DNA from: GCA-2748575 sp965222725
Lineage (GTDB): Bacteria; Pseudomonadota; Gammaproteobacteria; Pseudomonadales; Ketobacteraceae
DNA: 64,000 nucleotides
Direction of reading: 5' to 3'
Assembly: GCA_965222725.1 (NCBI GenBank)
Contig: OZ244969.1
Span: 5,766,001-5,830,000, forward strand
In this document: positions 25,458 to 35,259 of the stretch, one piece after another
How the letters are laid out: each line of letters opens with the position of its first letter
Numbering within the stretch: the first letter of the stretch is position 1
Notes under the pieces: generated by a model
Databases searched by the model: none
Seen by the model: only the letters and a program-made list of their open reading frames with translations
What the model was told of the DNA's origin: nothing
Position numbers and translations under genes: made by a program

Positions 25458-25529
25458 CCTAAATGACTCCGTTGCCTTTAATTGCGCCTGTTGTTGCGCT
25501 TTGCTCTGCGGTTTTCACGCTGCCGCCAC

Positions 25530-28190
25530 CTAGGAAGTGGCGGGATAGGCTTTTTCCGGATCAATGCCAAACCGTTTAATGGCGTCCGCCACTTTACTGC
25601 GCCCGATCAGGCCCTTGTCTGCCAGGGCATTGAGTGCTGCCACGGTAACAAAGTAACGATCCACTTCAAAAAAGTGGCGTAGTTTCTGACGGGAATCACT
25701 GCGGCCATAACCATCGGTTCCCAGGGCCGTGTAGTGATTGCGAATAAAGGGCCGGATCTGATCCGCATGGGATTTCACGTAATCGGTGGCGGCAATCACC
25801 GGGTTTTTCTTGCCGCGCAGCATTTTGGTGACGTGGGGCACACGGGATTCTTCTTCCGGGTGCAACATGTTCCAGCGCTGCATTTGCAGGCCTTCTTTAC
25901 GCAGCTCGGTAAAGCTGGTCACACTCCACACATCGGAAGCCACACCGTATACATCGGAAAGGATCTCTGCCGCTGCTTCCACTTCGCGCAGAATGGTACC
26001 GCTGCCCAGTAACTGTACTTTTAACTTGTGGCCTTCTTCCGCTTCCTTCAGCAGGTACATACCTTTAAGAATACCGTCTTCAGCACCTTTGGGCATTTCC
26101 GGGTGCACGTAGTTTTCATTCATCAGGGTGATGTAATAAAACACGTTTTCCTTATCGCCGTACATGCGCTTCAGGCCATCCTGCAGAATCACAGCCAGCT
26201 CATAAGCGTAAGCAGGATCGTAGGCCACACAGTTAGGCACCGTAGACGCCAGCACATGGCTGTGGCCATCCTGGTGCTGCAAACCTTCACCATTCAGGGT
26301 GGTGCGCCCTGCGGTTGCCCCCAGCAAAAAGCCCCGGGCCTGGGCATCGCCGGCAGCCCACGCCAGATCACCCACGCGCTGAAAGCCGAACATGGAGTAG
26401 TAGATATAGAAAGGAATCATGGGCACGCTGTTAACGGAGTAGGACGTGCCCGCCGCAATCCAGGCAGACATGGCACCGGCTTCGTTAATGCCCTCTTCCA
26501 GAATGCGGCCTTTGATATCTTCACGGTAATACATCATCTGGCCGGCATCTGCCGGTTCATAAAGCTGACCCACAGAAGAGTAAATACCCAGTTGGCGGAA
26601 CATGCCTTCCATACCGAAGGTACGGGCTTCGTCCGGCACAATGGGCACAATACGATCGCCGATACTCTTCTGTTTGATCAGGGAATTCAGCATGCGCACA
26701 AAGGCCATGGTGGTGGAAATTTCCCGGTCTTTGGAACCTTCCAGGAAGTTGCCGAACACGCCCAGCTCCGGAATTTCCAGGGATTCAAAATCAAAGCGCC
26801 GTTGTGGCAGGTGGCCACCCAGCATGGTACGGCGTTCGCGCATATAGCGCAGTTCCACACTGTCTTCATCCGGTTTGTAGAAGGGCAGCTTTTTCAGCTC
26901 TTCGTCATCAAAGGGCATATCAAAGCGATCACGGAAAGACTTCAGGCTTTCCATATCCAGTTTTTTGATCTGGTGAGCTTTGTTGTTGGCTTCGCCGGTG
27001 CCGGTACCATAACCCTTGACGGTTTTCGCCAGAATAACCGTGGGCTGTCCCTTGTGATTAACAGCAGAATGATAAGCCGCGTGCATTTTAAAGGGATCAT
27101 GGCCACCGCGGTTCAGATCATAGATTTCCTGATCGCTGAGGTCTTTTACCAGTTCTGCCAGTTCCGGATACTTGTTAAAGAAATGCTCGCGAGTGTAAGC
27201 GCCACCGTGGGTTTTGTAGGTCTGGTATTCGCCGTCCACTACTTCTTCCATGCGTTTGCGCAGGGCGCCGGATTTATCTTTGGCCAGCAGTGTGTCCCAC
27301 TTGCGGCCCCAGATGACTTTAATCACGTTCCAGCCGGCGCCGCGGAATACGCTTTCCAGTTCCTGAATGATCTTACCGTTGCCTCGCACCGGTCCGTCCA
27401 GCCGTTGCAGGTTACAGTTCACCACAAAAATCAGGTTATCGAGTTTTTCCCGGCCTGCCATGGAAATCATACCCAGGGATTCCGGCTCATCCATTTCACC
27501 GTCGCCCAGGTAGGCCCATACCTTGCGGTTTTCTTCTTTCAGCAAGCCCTGATTGATCAGGAACTTCATAAAATGAGCCTGGTAAATGGCCTGAATGGGC
27601 CCCAGCCCCATGGAAACGGTAGGGAACTGCCAGAAGTTGGGCATTAACCAGGGGTGCGGGTAACTGGACAGGCCGTTGCCGTCCACTTCGCGGCGAAAGC
27701 CTTCCAGTTCGTCTTCGCTGAAGCGGCCTTCCAGAAAGGCGCGGGCATAAATACCCGGTGCGGAATGGCCCTGATAAAAAATCAGGTCGCCGCCCGACAT
27801 GTCGCTGGGTGCTTTAAAGAAATGATTAAAGCCAACATCATACAAAGTGGCGGAAGATGCAAAACTGGAAATATGGCCGCCCAGCTCGTCGTCCGACAAG
27901 TTGGCGCGCATGACCATGGCCAGTGCATTCCAGCGAATCAGTGATCGGATACGCCGCTCTACGTAAGGATCACCAGGATACTGGGGCTGGTCCTCGGGCG
28001 GAATGGTATTGATATAGGGGGTGTTAAGGTTGGTCAGGCGAACACCGCTGGTGTGTGCCTTTTCCGACAACCGCTCCAGCAGATAGCGGGCCCGGTCAGG
28101 TCCCTCGTTTTCCAGAACGGATTCCAGTGCCTCCATCCATTCCTGGGTTTCGGTGGGATCTGCATCACCGTAAAATAAATCCTTCGCCAT
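25530..28190 (-). CDS. aceE: Pyruvate dehydrogenase E1, homodimeric
   Basis: This thiamine-diphosphate enzyme decarboxylates pyruvate and loads the lipoyl arm of AceF. From ATG 28190, preceded by GGAGGGG, it has 886 residues, the normal size. The listed frame extends 20 codons upstream but that part has no family similarity. Family blocks include GGHISSFASSATLYDVGFNH, YQGHSAPGIYARAF, the ThDP site YLGDGEMDEPES...FVVNCNLQRLDGPVRGN, and LNGEGLQHQDGHSHVLAST. It is probably the first gene of aceE-aceF. The upstream gap to 28448 (257 nt) is A+T-rich and holds its promoter, but I cannot assign boxes confidently, nor do I see a PdhR-type operator. Confidence 0.97.
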   Translation of the reverse strand: MAKDLFYGDADPTETQEWMEALESVLENEGPDRARYLLERLSEKAHTSGVRLTNLNTPYINTIPPEDQPQYPGDPYVERRIRSLIRWNALAMVMRANLSDDELGGHISSFASSATLYDVGFNHFFKAPSDMSGGDLIFYQGHSAPGIYARAFLEGRFSEDELEGFRREVDGNGLSSYPHPWLMPNFWQFPTVSMGLGPIQAIYQAHFMKFLINQGLLKEENRKVWAYLGDGEMDEPESLGMISMAGREKLDNLIFVVNCNLQRLDGPVRGNGKIIQELESVFRGAGWNVIKVIWGRKWDTLLAKDKSGALRKRMEEVVDGEYQTYKTHGGAYTREHFFNKYPELAELVKDLSDQEIYDLNRGGHDPFKMHAAYHSAVNHKGQPTVILAKTVKGYGTGTGEANNKAHQIKKLDMESLKSFRDRFDMPFDDEELKKLPFYKPDEDSVELRYMRERRTMLGGHLPQRRFDFESLEIPELGVFGNFLEGSKDREISTTMAFVRMLNSLIKQKSIGDRIVPIVPDEARTFGMEGMFRQLGIYSSVGQLYEPADAGQMMYYREDIKGRILEEGINEAGAMSAWIAAGTSYSVNSVPMIPFYIYYSMFGFQRVGDLAWAAGDAQARGFLLGATAGRTTLNGEGLQHQDGHSHVLASTVPNCVAYDPAYAYELAVILQDGLKRMYGDKENVFYYITLMNENYVHPEMPKGAEDGILKGMYLLKEAEEGHKLKVQLLGSGTILREVEAAAEILSDVYGVASDVWSVTSFTELRKEGLQMQRWNMLHPEEESRVPHVTKMLRGKKNPVIAATDYVKSHADQIRPFIRNHYTALGTDGYGRSDSRQKLRHFFEVDRYFVTVAALNALADKGLIGRSKVADAIKRFGIDPEKAYPATS

Positions 28191-28447
28191 AGCCCCTCCA
28201 AAAGCATCATGCCAGGCAGCAGTAAAAAGCGTGTCGAGTTTACTCCGCAAGTGCTTGTATTAGCGAAATTTTATTGCAACAAATTCTAACGAGCTTTGCA
28301 TCGCTCATATTAAGTATAGGTGTGATTTATTAAAACCGAAGGGGAATAGGGATTTGCTGCACCGCTATTGTGCATATTCTTTTTAAAGCTTAATTGATAA
28401 CCTGAAAACAACAAACAAACGTTTGAATTATCACCCTGCCGGCAAGC

Positions 28448-29329
28448 TTAAAACACCCAACCAAGCAGCGTAAAAAAGGCAATTACCAGTAACCACAAAA
28501 CAAATACATTCGAGCACAGATCCTGCACCACATGAATACGGCGAATACCTTCTGAGGCGAGCAGTTCACTGTCTTCCGGCAACTCGCGAAAATCCAGTGC
28601 CATTTTTATGGACAGCTTTAATACGATCTCGGCTTCCCGATCGGTTACCCGAAAACGTCGCAGGGCCACTGCCAGGGTTTTGCTGTTTAAAAACAACAGC
28701 GCAATACTCATGGCGATCACCCGGGCAGAAATACCTTCCAGGGCATGCAGGAATTCACCTGCCAGTTTGTGCCAGGGCTTGTCTCTGTTTTCATCGGTGT
28801 CACTGCCATAGGCAACGGCAAAAGTAAGCACGTAAAGCATCAGCCCTGCCGTGCCAAACACCACAAACCACAAAATGGGGGCGAACAGACACTGATTCAT
28901 TCGAATCAGGTAATGGGTAACGGTTTGCGACAGCAGATCAGCATTGCTGATGGTTTTGGAATAATCAAACAACTGGGCGCCGTATTCATAGGCAGCCTGC
29001 CATTCCTGATGGCGCCAGCGTTTAAGAAACGGTTGAAAGCTGGAGTTAAGACGGCGCGAGCTGATGGTGGAACTGAGCAAAAAGAACGCCAGCAAAAAAT
29101 CCAGCAGCACAAACAACCAGCCATGGGCAACCACGCCCAGGTACCAGGCAAAAAACATGGGAACCAGCACAAAGACACCATACACCAGTGCCGGGTGCGC
29201 CTTGGTTGCAATGCCGGTACTTTCGTAGGCACCCACATAAGAGGTAGCCCAGCGGCGTTCACGGATAATTTCCGGAATCCATGATTCGCGCATTGCAAAA
29301 TAGCTGATCAGTATGGGTATTAATGTCAT
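28448..29329 (-). CDS. ampE: AmpE-type inner-membrane regulatory protein
   Basis: AmpE is a polytopic protein of the beta-lactamase induction/cell-wall recycling locus; its biochemical role is unresolved. The 293-residue protein has hydrophobic segments near residues 48-90, 155-185, 210-225 and at the C-terminus (VFVLWLLVIAFFTLLGWVF). It contains the typical HPALVYGVFVL, PWHKLAGEFLHALEGI and RRFRVTDREAE. It follows ampD by about 50 nt on the same strand, the usual ampDE order. Confidence 0.88.
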   Translation of the reverse strand: MTLIPILISYFAMRESWIPEIIRERRWATSYVGAYESTGIATKAHPALVYGVFVLVPMFFAWYLGVVAHGWLFVLLDFLLAFFLLSSTISSRRLNSSFQPFLKRWRHQEWQAAYEYGAQLFDYSKTISNADLLSQTVTHYLIRMNQCLFAPILWFVVFGTAGLMLYVLTFAVAYGSDTDENRDKPWHKLAGEFLHALEGISARVIAMSIALLFLNSKTLAVALRRFRVTDREAEIVLKLSIKMALDFRELPEDSELLASEGIRRIHVVQDLCSNVFVLWLLVIAFFTLLGWVF

Positions 29330-29378
29330 TTATTGTCTGGTTCTTATTGGTTTTGATTCGGTCAGTTTAATCGTTGTA

Positions 29379-29927
29379 TTAACTATAGAGCAGGTTTTGC
29401 AGGTACTCCCAGTCAAAACCTGGGCCGGGATCGGTTTTACGCCCCGGCGCAATCTGTTCATGACCGGTTATATGTTGTGTGTTCAGCTGCGGGTATTCCG
29501 CTATCAGTGCGCGCAACACACGGGCCAGTTGCTGGTACTGGGCCTCCTCGTAGGGGCCGGTGTCCGTTCCTTCCAGTTCAATACCAATGGAAAAATCATT
29601 ACAGTTTTCGCGGCCCTGGTAACAGGATTTACCCGCATGCCAGGCACGTTTATTAAAAGGCACAAACTGGATTAAATCACCGGAACGGGTAATCAGTAAA
29701 TGGCTGGACACCTGCAGCTCGCAGATTTCGGCAAAGTAAGGATGCTCAGCGGAGTTAAGGCTGTTGGTGAAGAGTTCTTCGATATGGGGGCCGCCAAACT
29801 GGCCGGGCGGCAGGCTGATACAGTGAATGACTACCAGATCCAACGGGCCGTTTTCCGGCCGGTCGTTGTAGTTGGGTGATGCAACCTGTTTGGCCCCGAC
29901 GAGGCGATGGTCCCTGACGCTCAGCAA
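29379..29927 (-). CDS. ampD: 1,6-anhydro-N-acetylmuramyl-L-alanine amidase
   Basis: AmpD cleaves the peptide from anhydro-muropeptides in the cytoplasm and so controls AmpR-dependent beta-lactamase induction. The 182-residue protein is of normal size. The amidase-2 domain shows VVIHCISLPPGQFGG (zinc His), RAWHAGKS, NDFSIGIELEG (catalytic Glu) and ITGHEQIAPGRKTDPGPGFDW (zinc His and Asp, plus catalytic Lys). Its substrates enter through AmpG, the permease encoded at the left edge. Confidence 0.95.
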   Translation of the reverse strand: MLSVRDHRLVGAKQVASPNYNDRPENGPLDLVVIHCISLPPGQFGGPHIEELFTNSLNSAEHPYFAEICELQVSSHLLITRSGDLIQFVPFNKRAWHAGKSCYQGRENCNDFSIGIELEGTDTGPYEEAQYQQLARVLRALIAEYPQLNTQHITGHEQIAPGRKTDPGPGFDWEYLQNLLYS

Positions 29928-30033
29928 TCCTCAACCCTTATAGACTTACAGCGATATAGCAATACAGCGATGAATCCCCTGCTGACACTATTGCCGCAAG
30001 GCTGGGTTAATCATATAGCAAGTGAAAGGGAAT

Positions 30034-32487
30034 CTAAACTGCCTGATCGCGCACGTTACGCAGGCTGCTGATAACAGATTCAAGTGCGCGGTCGAACAAC
30101 TGGGCATCTTCCAGCAGATTGAGTTTGCCTTCATTGATATCGTAGGCAACTTCCAGCAGGGATTTTTCAAACAACTTGGCGCCGGAACGATTAACAAAGA
30201 TCAGCTTGTCCACCGACTTGATACGGGCCGCCAGTTTACAACGTACTGAATTGCCCTGATGCTGATAATCCATCAATGCACCCACCGCCAGCTTTTGCGC
30301 CTGCAACAGGCCCGGGTCATCTTCCGGCAAAGGCTCCAGTGTCACAGCCGGTTCGGATTTGGGGGGTGCTTTGCGGGTAACATCCAGGCGGGTCACCTTG
30401 CCCGTTGTTTCCGTCGCCGCTTTTACAGGAATACGTGGCGCGCGGAAGCGGTCAGCACGATCGGTAAGCGGTGTTGTGTCTTCCGGCTCGGGTTGCGGTG
30501 TGGATTGTGGTGCGGATTGCGATGCGGCTTCTTCCTGCGGCGCATTATTCTGATCCGACGCTTCACTCGGGGTAGGCCCAGGCATTGGTTCTGACACCGG
30601 CTCCACAGAATCTTCAGGCTCAGGCTGCGTTACGGAGGTCAGGTCTTCAGTGGTTTCCGGCGGTGTATAGCTGGCTTTTTCACGCAGGATAGCACCTAAC
30701 TCTGCCAGCCAGCGGTCCAGCGCTACATCATGATAATTGATACGCTCGGAGCCAAGCCGGACAGCGCTTTCCAGCTCCTCTACCGATGCCAGACGATCTT
30801 CCGCTTCTTCCTCGGAATCCACCGGCAACAGGCAAGCCAGCATCTGATCAATCAGAAACAGGGCCTTGTTCCAGGCAAAGGAATCCTTGCCTTCCCGGTG
30901 ATGAATCCAGCACAAATAGTTGTACCAGATGTTATCCAGGATCTGCGCCATGGATTCCGGAATCTGCTGATCCTGTAAACGTTCCTGCATGGCTTCCGCC
31001 ACATCGGACCTGGCCTGGGCGGATCGGGCCTTGCCCTCCTCCAGCGCCGCCATGCGTTGTGCCACCATGCGGGAACGCTGGCTTTCCCGCTCCATGAAGG
31101 TATCAAAATCTTCATCGAGCTTTTTCAGCAGGCTGACATCATCCTGATAGTCAGACAGGATGGTTTCCACCACGGATTCAATTTTGCTGAACACCGCATC
31201 GGACTGGCCTTCGGTGTTTTCATCCAGCTCCAGTCCGGCATTGGCCATTTCGTTGATCAATCGGCGTGCCGGATGTGTTGTGGAGCCCAGAAACTCAGGG
31301 TCCGTTACCGCCACGCGGATGTAGGGAATCTGCAGGCGACTCAGCAGTGCCTTGATTCGGCCGGGCAGCTGATCCTGCTCCAGCACCTGTTCGAACAATC
31401 GGGACACCAGATTAATGATATTGGTATCCACCTCGCCCACTTTGAACTCCTTGCCATTACCGCCTTTTTGCTGAATCAGCTGATTCAGCTGCGAACACAG
31501 CTCAGAGGTTTGCCAGTAACTGCCAGGGGCCATGTTGTTTTGTGCAGACTGCAGCTGCTGAAACATCTGCACCAGGTCCGGTAAGGGCAATTGCGCAGCC
31601 TGGGGGCTTTGGGAACCCAGCACCGACTGCCCGGCAAACGCCGATGGCCGTTGCAGGCTGGCCATGGCACCCTGCAAAACCTGGCTCCAGTCCCGCTGCT
31701 GAGGCAAGTTGCCTCCAGCGGCCGGGCCCGCCGGGTTTTCAGTGGCGGGCTGTGAATCCCCCTGGGGCGTTTCGCTTTTAGCGGGATCAGCGGGCTTGGG
31801 GGCAGCCCTCTGGGCCATACCCTGCTTGTTGTACTGCAACAGCTCCCGCTCGTTCAGGTTCTTGAGCACGCCGGCATCCACCAGCAGGGAATCTGCGCCG
31901 GATATAATCGAGCCATAGTCCCCCAGCACATAGCGCTGGAACAGCTTGAAGAAAATCAGGTCGTGTTTTACATCCCAGGGAATGTCGGATACGGAACGCC
32001 CCAGGGCTTCGCACAATACCTTGGGATCCAGGGGGTTATTGTCGGTGGTTAACCTTACGCCGGGCATCAGGGATTGAATTCTTGCCTGCAACATCTGCAG
32101 ATTGATATCCAGCTCGCTGCGACAGCGGGCCACCATGGAATCCAGCGCCACGTTCTGTTCCATTTCCTCATGGCCCACCAGGGTCAGGGCATCGAAGGAC
32201 ACATCTTTCAAGGGAGGGCGGGAATCCTGGGGCTGCTGATTGCCGGAAGCGCCGGTATTCAGCTGGCTGAAGGCGTTGCCGATGCAACGATAGTATTCTT
32301 CCTCAAACTGGTGCCGGTACAGTTTGAGAAAGCGCATCATTTCGGTGTATTGCTGCTGCAGACGGGGATCACGGGCGCTGTCAATCTGATCCATAAGCCA
32401 GCTGTCGGCCACCTCAAACAGGTGGTCGAGCCGCTCTTTGATCAGCTGTATGGCTGTCTTTTTCAGTCTTTCAACCAAATGTGACAT
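30034..32487 (-). CDS. DUF1631 protein, first paralog
   Basis: This large soluble helical protein of 817 residues is of the DUF1631 family, found in many Gammaproteobacteria and without established function. Shared blocks with its neighbour include LDPKVLCEALG, LIFFKLFQRYVLGDYG, DTNIINLVSRLFE, ALLSRLQIPYIRVA and HPARRLINEMA. The C-terminal small domain (RCKLAARIKSVDKLIFVNRSG...LFDRALESVISSLRNVR) recalls PilZ-like beta barrels. Residues about 600-720 form a low-complexity Pro/Glu/Gln/Thr-rich linker that includes a 12-bp tandem repeat (30491-30526). It is 85 nt downstream of the second paralog on the same strand. Confidence 0.85.
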   Translation of the reverse strand: MSHLVERLKKTAIQLIKERLDHLFEVADSWLMDQIDSARDPRLQQQYTEMMRFLKLYRHQFEEEYYRCIGNAFSQLNTGASGNQQPQDSRPPLKDVSFDALTLVGHEEMEQNVALDSMVARCRSELDINLQMLQARIQSLMPGVRLTTDNNPLDPKVLCEALGRSVSDIPWDVKHDLIFFKLFQRYVLGDYGSIISGADSLLVDAGVLKNLNERELLQYNKQGMAQRAAPKPADPAKSETPQGDSQPATENPAGPAAGGNLPQQRDWSQVLQGAMASLQRPSAFAGQSVLGSQSPQAAQLPLPDLVQMFQQLQSAQNNMAPGSYWQTSELCSQLNQLIQQKGGNGKEFKVGEVDTNIINLVSRLFEQVLEQDQLPGRIKALLSRLQIPYIRVAVTDPEFLGSTTHPARRLINEMANAGLELDENTEGQSDAVFSKIESVVETILSDYQDDVSLLKKLDEDFDTFMERESQRSRMVAQRMAALEEGKARSAQARSDVAEAMQERLQDQQIPESMAQILDNIWYNYLCWIHHREGKDSFAWNKALFLIDQMLACLLPVDSEEEAEDRLASVEELESAVRLGSERINYHDVALDRWLAELGAILREKASYTPPETTEDLTSVTQPEPEDSVEPVSEPMPGPTPSEASDQNNAPQEEAASQSAPQSTPQPEPEDTTPLTDRADRFRAPRIPVKAATETTGKVTRLDVTRKAPPKSEPAVTLEPLPEDDPGLLQAQKLAVGALMDYQHQGNSVRCKLAARIKSVDKLIFVNRSGAKLFEKSLLEVAYDINEGKLNLLEDAQLFDRALESVISSLRNVRDQAV
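30491..30526. repeat. Three 12-bp units in the linker of the DUF1631 gene
   Basis: The plus-strand units GGTTGCGGTGTG, GATTGTGGTGCG and GATTGCGATGCG are near copies. They encode the repeating Q-S-(A/T)-P pattern on the coding strand. Confidence 0.75.
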
Positions 32488-32572
32488 TTGACCCCGACTT
32501 ATCGGTTACCCCTGGTGGGTTGCCCGAATTGCATCCCTTAAGTGTAGCAGTTGGAAAAGCGCTCCTGACGGA

Positions 32573-34933
32573 TCAGGCCTTGGCGCGAATATTCTTCAGG
32601 TTGGAGATCACGCTTTCCAGAGCCCGATCAAACAGCAGGGAATCATCCAGAATCGCCAGTTTTTCCCCTTTGATATCGTGCGCCACTTCCAGCAGGGTTT
32701 TTTCCATCACTTTCATACCGGAACGGTTCACGAAAATCATCTTGTCCACGGATTTGATATGCGCTGCCAGCTTGCAACGGACTTTCTGATCCTCAGTCTG
32801 CCATTCCAGCCAGGCACCGACCTGTAGCTGTTTGGCCTGTTTCAGGTGTTCGTCGGTTTCTGGCAGCTCAGGCAGATCTACTTTTTCCGGCTCCTGAATT
32901 TTGCGGCTGATATCCAGGCGCGCCACTTTTTCTGTGTGCTGAACAATAGGGCTGGCGGCTATTGCTGACGCGTCGGTTGAGGTGCCCGGTGCCTGCATAT
33001 CTTTTGCTACGGCTTCCAGAAGCTTGTCAGTGGGCTCGTCTTTACAGTCTTCCACATCTGCCAGGTAATCCGGCTTTTCACCACGCAACACCTGCATCTG
33101 GATCTGCTCAAGCTCATTAAGCATCTGACCCATTTCAAAAGGGTTCATGGAAATAGTGGTAAAACCGGCACGCAGGTTTTTCAGCAGGGCCGGTACGGTG
33201 GAGAAGAGTTTTTTCTTCTCTACGGGATCGTCCTGGTGAGAGACACTGGCAACCAGCGCATCCACAATTCGCAGGGCCTGTTGCCAGGCTTTGGACTCTT
33301 TACCCTGTTTCAGGTTTACCAGGTACAGATAGTTGGACCAGGGACCATCAATGATTTTGGCAACCACAGTCGGAAGGAACTTGTTGTCCACTTTCTCCTG
33401 CAGGGCAAGAGCAACATCGCGCTTGGCCATATCGCTGCGAATCCGGCCCTCTTCAGCTGCTTTGGTGCGGTGCTCGATCATTTCGGCACGACGCACTTCC
33501 TGATTCATGAACTTGGAAAAGTCTGCCAGTACTGACTCAAACAGTTCAACGTCATCAGAATACTCATCAAGAATTCTTTGCACAGACTCTGTGATCTTTT
33601 TAAAGACCATGTCGTTTTTCAGCTGATCGGTTTCATCGTTCAGACCAATACCAGCACGAGCCAGCTCATTCAGCAGTTTACGTGCAGGATGACCACCACG
33701 GTTAAGGAAAGACTTGTCCGCAATGGCAACTTTTAACACCGGAATTTGCAGACGACCAATCAAGGCTTTAACACGGATCGGCAGATTCTCATCATCCAGA
33801 ATAAAATCAAACAGCATGGACACCAGATTGATGACATCGGTATCTGCCTGATCCACACGCTGCGGGCCGGCTTTGGATTCCTGCTGTTTCAGAATATTGG
33901 TAATGGTATTGCGCACATTCAGTTTGGGTGCCATATCTCCGCTCAGAACCGCTTCACCCTTGGGTTGTGCCCGCTGAATATGGGACAGCATCTGCATCAG
34001 ATCGGAAGATGCCACCACACTGGCAGACGTGGACAACGAACCGATAGGGCCTGCCGCGGCACCCAGCGCGTCTGTCATGTCTTTGACTGATGCCAGCAGT
34101 GCCTGCAATTGCGAGAAAAACTCGTTGGCGGCTTCTTTGCCACTGGCTTGTGGCGCGGAGGCTTCCTCTTTAGGCTTGGCTTTACGCATTGCCGCCTTGC
34201 GCAACTTGTTGGGGGTGCCTTTAAGATCTGGCAATACACCGGCTTTGGCCAGGTGATAATTGGCGTTATCCACCACGCGATCAAAGCTGTCCAGCACATG
34301 GCGCTGAAACAGTTTGAAGAAAATCAGGCGGTACTTGATATCACACTCCACCACTTTGGTGGCTTCTTTGAAAGCATCACACAGCTGCTTGGGATCCAGC
34401 GGATTGTTACCCTTGTCTACAGTGGCGTGAATAATCAGTGCATCCAGACGGGTATGCAGCTGATACAGAGTCGTGCTGAAGGCATCGCGAGCCTTGTTCA
34501 CCATGGCTTCCACCGCAACGCTCTGTTCCACTTCTTCGGTGTCCATCAGGCTCAGGCCATCCATCCCACCAACGCTTTCCAGGCGGGGCCCATTAGGGCC
34601 GGAGTTGGATGCCAACACTTTAAAACCGCGGGCAATACCGGTAAAAAAGGCTTTCTCAAATTCTTTTTTCTTGATGCGGAATTCACGCATGACTTCGATA
34701 CAGGCATCCTGAGCCTTTGAATCGCCCGCTTTACTGGCATACTCAAAGAACATGTCGTCTGCCTGGTAGAACATGGCGCCCAGCATCTGATGCAAATCTT
34801 CCAGTGCATAGTTGCGCACCTTCAGCAGAAGAGCCGGCAGGGTGACATTCTTGCTTTCAAAGGAAGACACCTGCGCAGGCTTTTCAGCGAGGGCGGTGCC
34901 GCCAACACACTTCAGACCTGGTTTATCTTTCAT
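32573..34933 (-). CDS. DUF1631 protein, second paralog
   Basis: This 786-residue paralog of the downstream gene has the same order of blocks: LDPKQLCDAFKEA, LIFFKLFQRHVLDSFDRVVDNA, DTDVINLVSMLFDFI, ALIGRLQIPVLKVAI, HPARKLLNELARAGIGL and the C-terminal KSVDKMIFVNRSGMKV...LFDRALESVISNLKNIR. It lacks a signal peptide or membrane helix. A lysine-rich segment (about 240-260) and a short Ser/Ala-rich linker precede the middle domain. Possible cyclic-di-GMP binding by the C-terminal PilZ-like part is speculative: no RxxxR-D/NxSxxG pair was clearly identified. It is transcribed divergently from the AgcS symporter. Confidence 0.85.
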   Translation of the reverse strand: MKDKPGLKCVGGTALAEKPAQVSSFESKNVTLPALLLKVRNYALEDLHQMLGAMFYQADDMFFEYASKAGDSKAQDACIEVMREFRIKKKEFEKAFFTGIARGFKVLASNSGPNGPRLESVGGMDGLSLMDTEEVEQSVAVEAMVNKARDAFSTTLYQLHTRLDALIIHATVDKGNNPLDPKQLCDAFKEATKVVECDIKYRLIFFKLFQRHVLDSFDRVVDNANYHLAKAGVLPDLKGTPNKLRKAAMRKAKPKEEASAPQASGKEAANEFFSQLQALLASVKDMTDALGAAAGPIGSLSTSASVVASSDLMQMLSHIQRAQPKGEAVLSGDMAPKLNVRNTITNILKQQESKAGPQRVDQADTDVINLVSMLFDFILDDENLPIRVKALIGRLQIPVLKVAIADKSFLNRGGHPARKLLNELARAGIGLNDETDQLKNDMVFKKITESVQRILDEYSDDVELFESVLADFSKFMNQEVRRAEMIEHRTKAAEEGRIRSDMAKRDVALALQEKVDNKFLPTVVAKIIDGPWSNYLYLVNLKQGKESKAWQQALRIVDALVASVSHQDDPVEKKKLFSTVPALLKNLRAGFTTISMNPFEMGQMLNELEQIQMQVLRGEKPDYLADVEDCKDEPTDKLLEAVAKDMQAPGTSTDASAIAASPIVQHTEKVARLDISRKIQEPEKVDLPELPETDEHLKQAKQLQVGAWLEWQTEDQKVRCKLAAHIKSVDKMIFVNRSGMKVMEKTLLEVAHDIKGEKLAILDDSLLFDRALESVISNLKNIRAKA

Positions 34934-34992
34934 GGTACGCCTCTAAGTTCTCGAATCTTGCGTTAAGTGCCTTCCCGGTTGGCAACGTGACA

Positions 34993-35005
34993 AAGTGAGT
35001 CACTT
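34993..35005. promoter_or_regulatory. Perfect 13-bp palindrome in the divergent region
   Basis: AAGTGA-G-TCACTT, within a larger GTGAC...GTCAC repeat, lies 60 nt upstream of the DUF1631 start. The remainder of the 326-nt gap (34934-35259) is A+T-rich and shows no gene; it should hold divergent promoters. Confidence 0.35.
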
Positions 35006-35259
35006 CTGAACAATTTGTCGCCATCCCAAGGTAATAATCCGAGTATATGCCTCCTTAATGATCAATAAAGCGACAGATTGTGTATCCGTGAACCAGTTCA
35101 ACAAATTTTCTGTCTGTTTTTTAAACTTTTTGCGTCACTATTTTGTCGGCCTGCACACCACCCATCAGAGTTTATGTAAGTGCCTGAAATTAGTTATTTT
35201 TACGGGAATCACGTAAACTTTGCCGAAAACCTCTGGAACGAAACGGACTAGGCAAGCCC

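Noticed and set aside
26028..27647. 539-codon plus-strand open frame
   Set aside because: It is antisense to aceE, with a composition (His/Phe/Gln-rich) typical of a shadow frame, and aceE is unmistakable.
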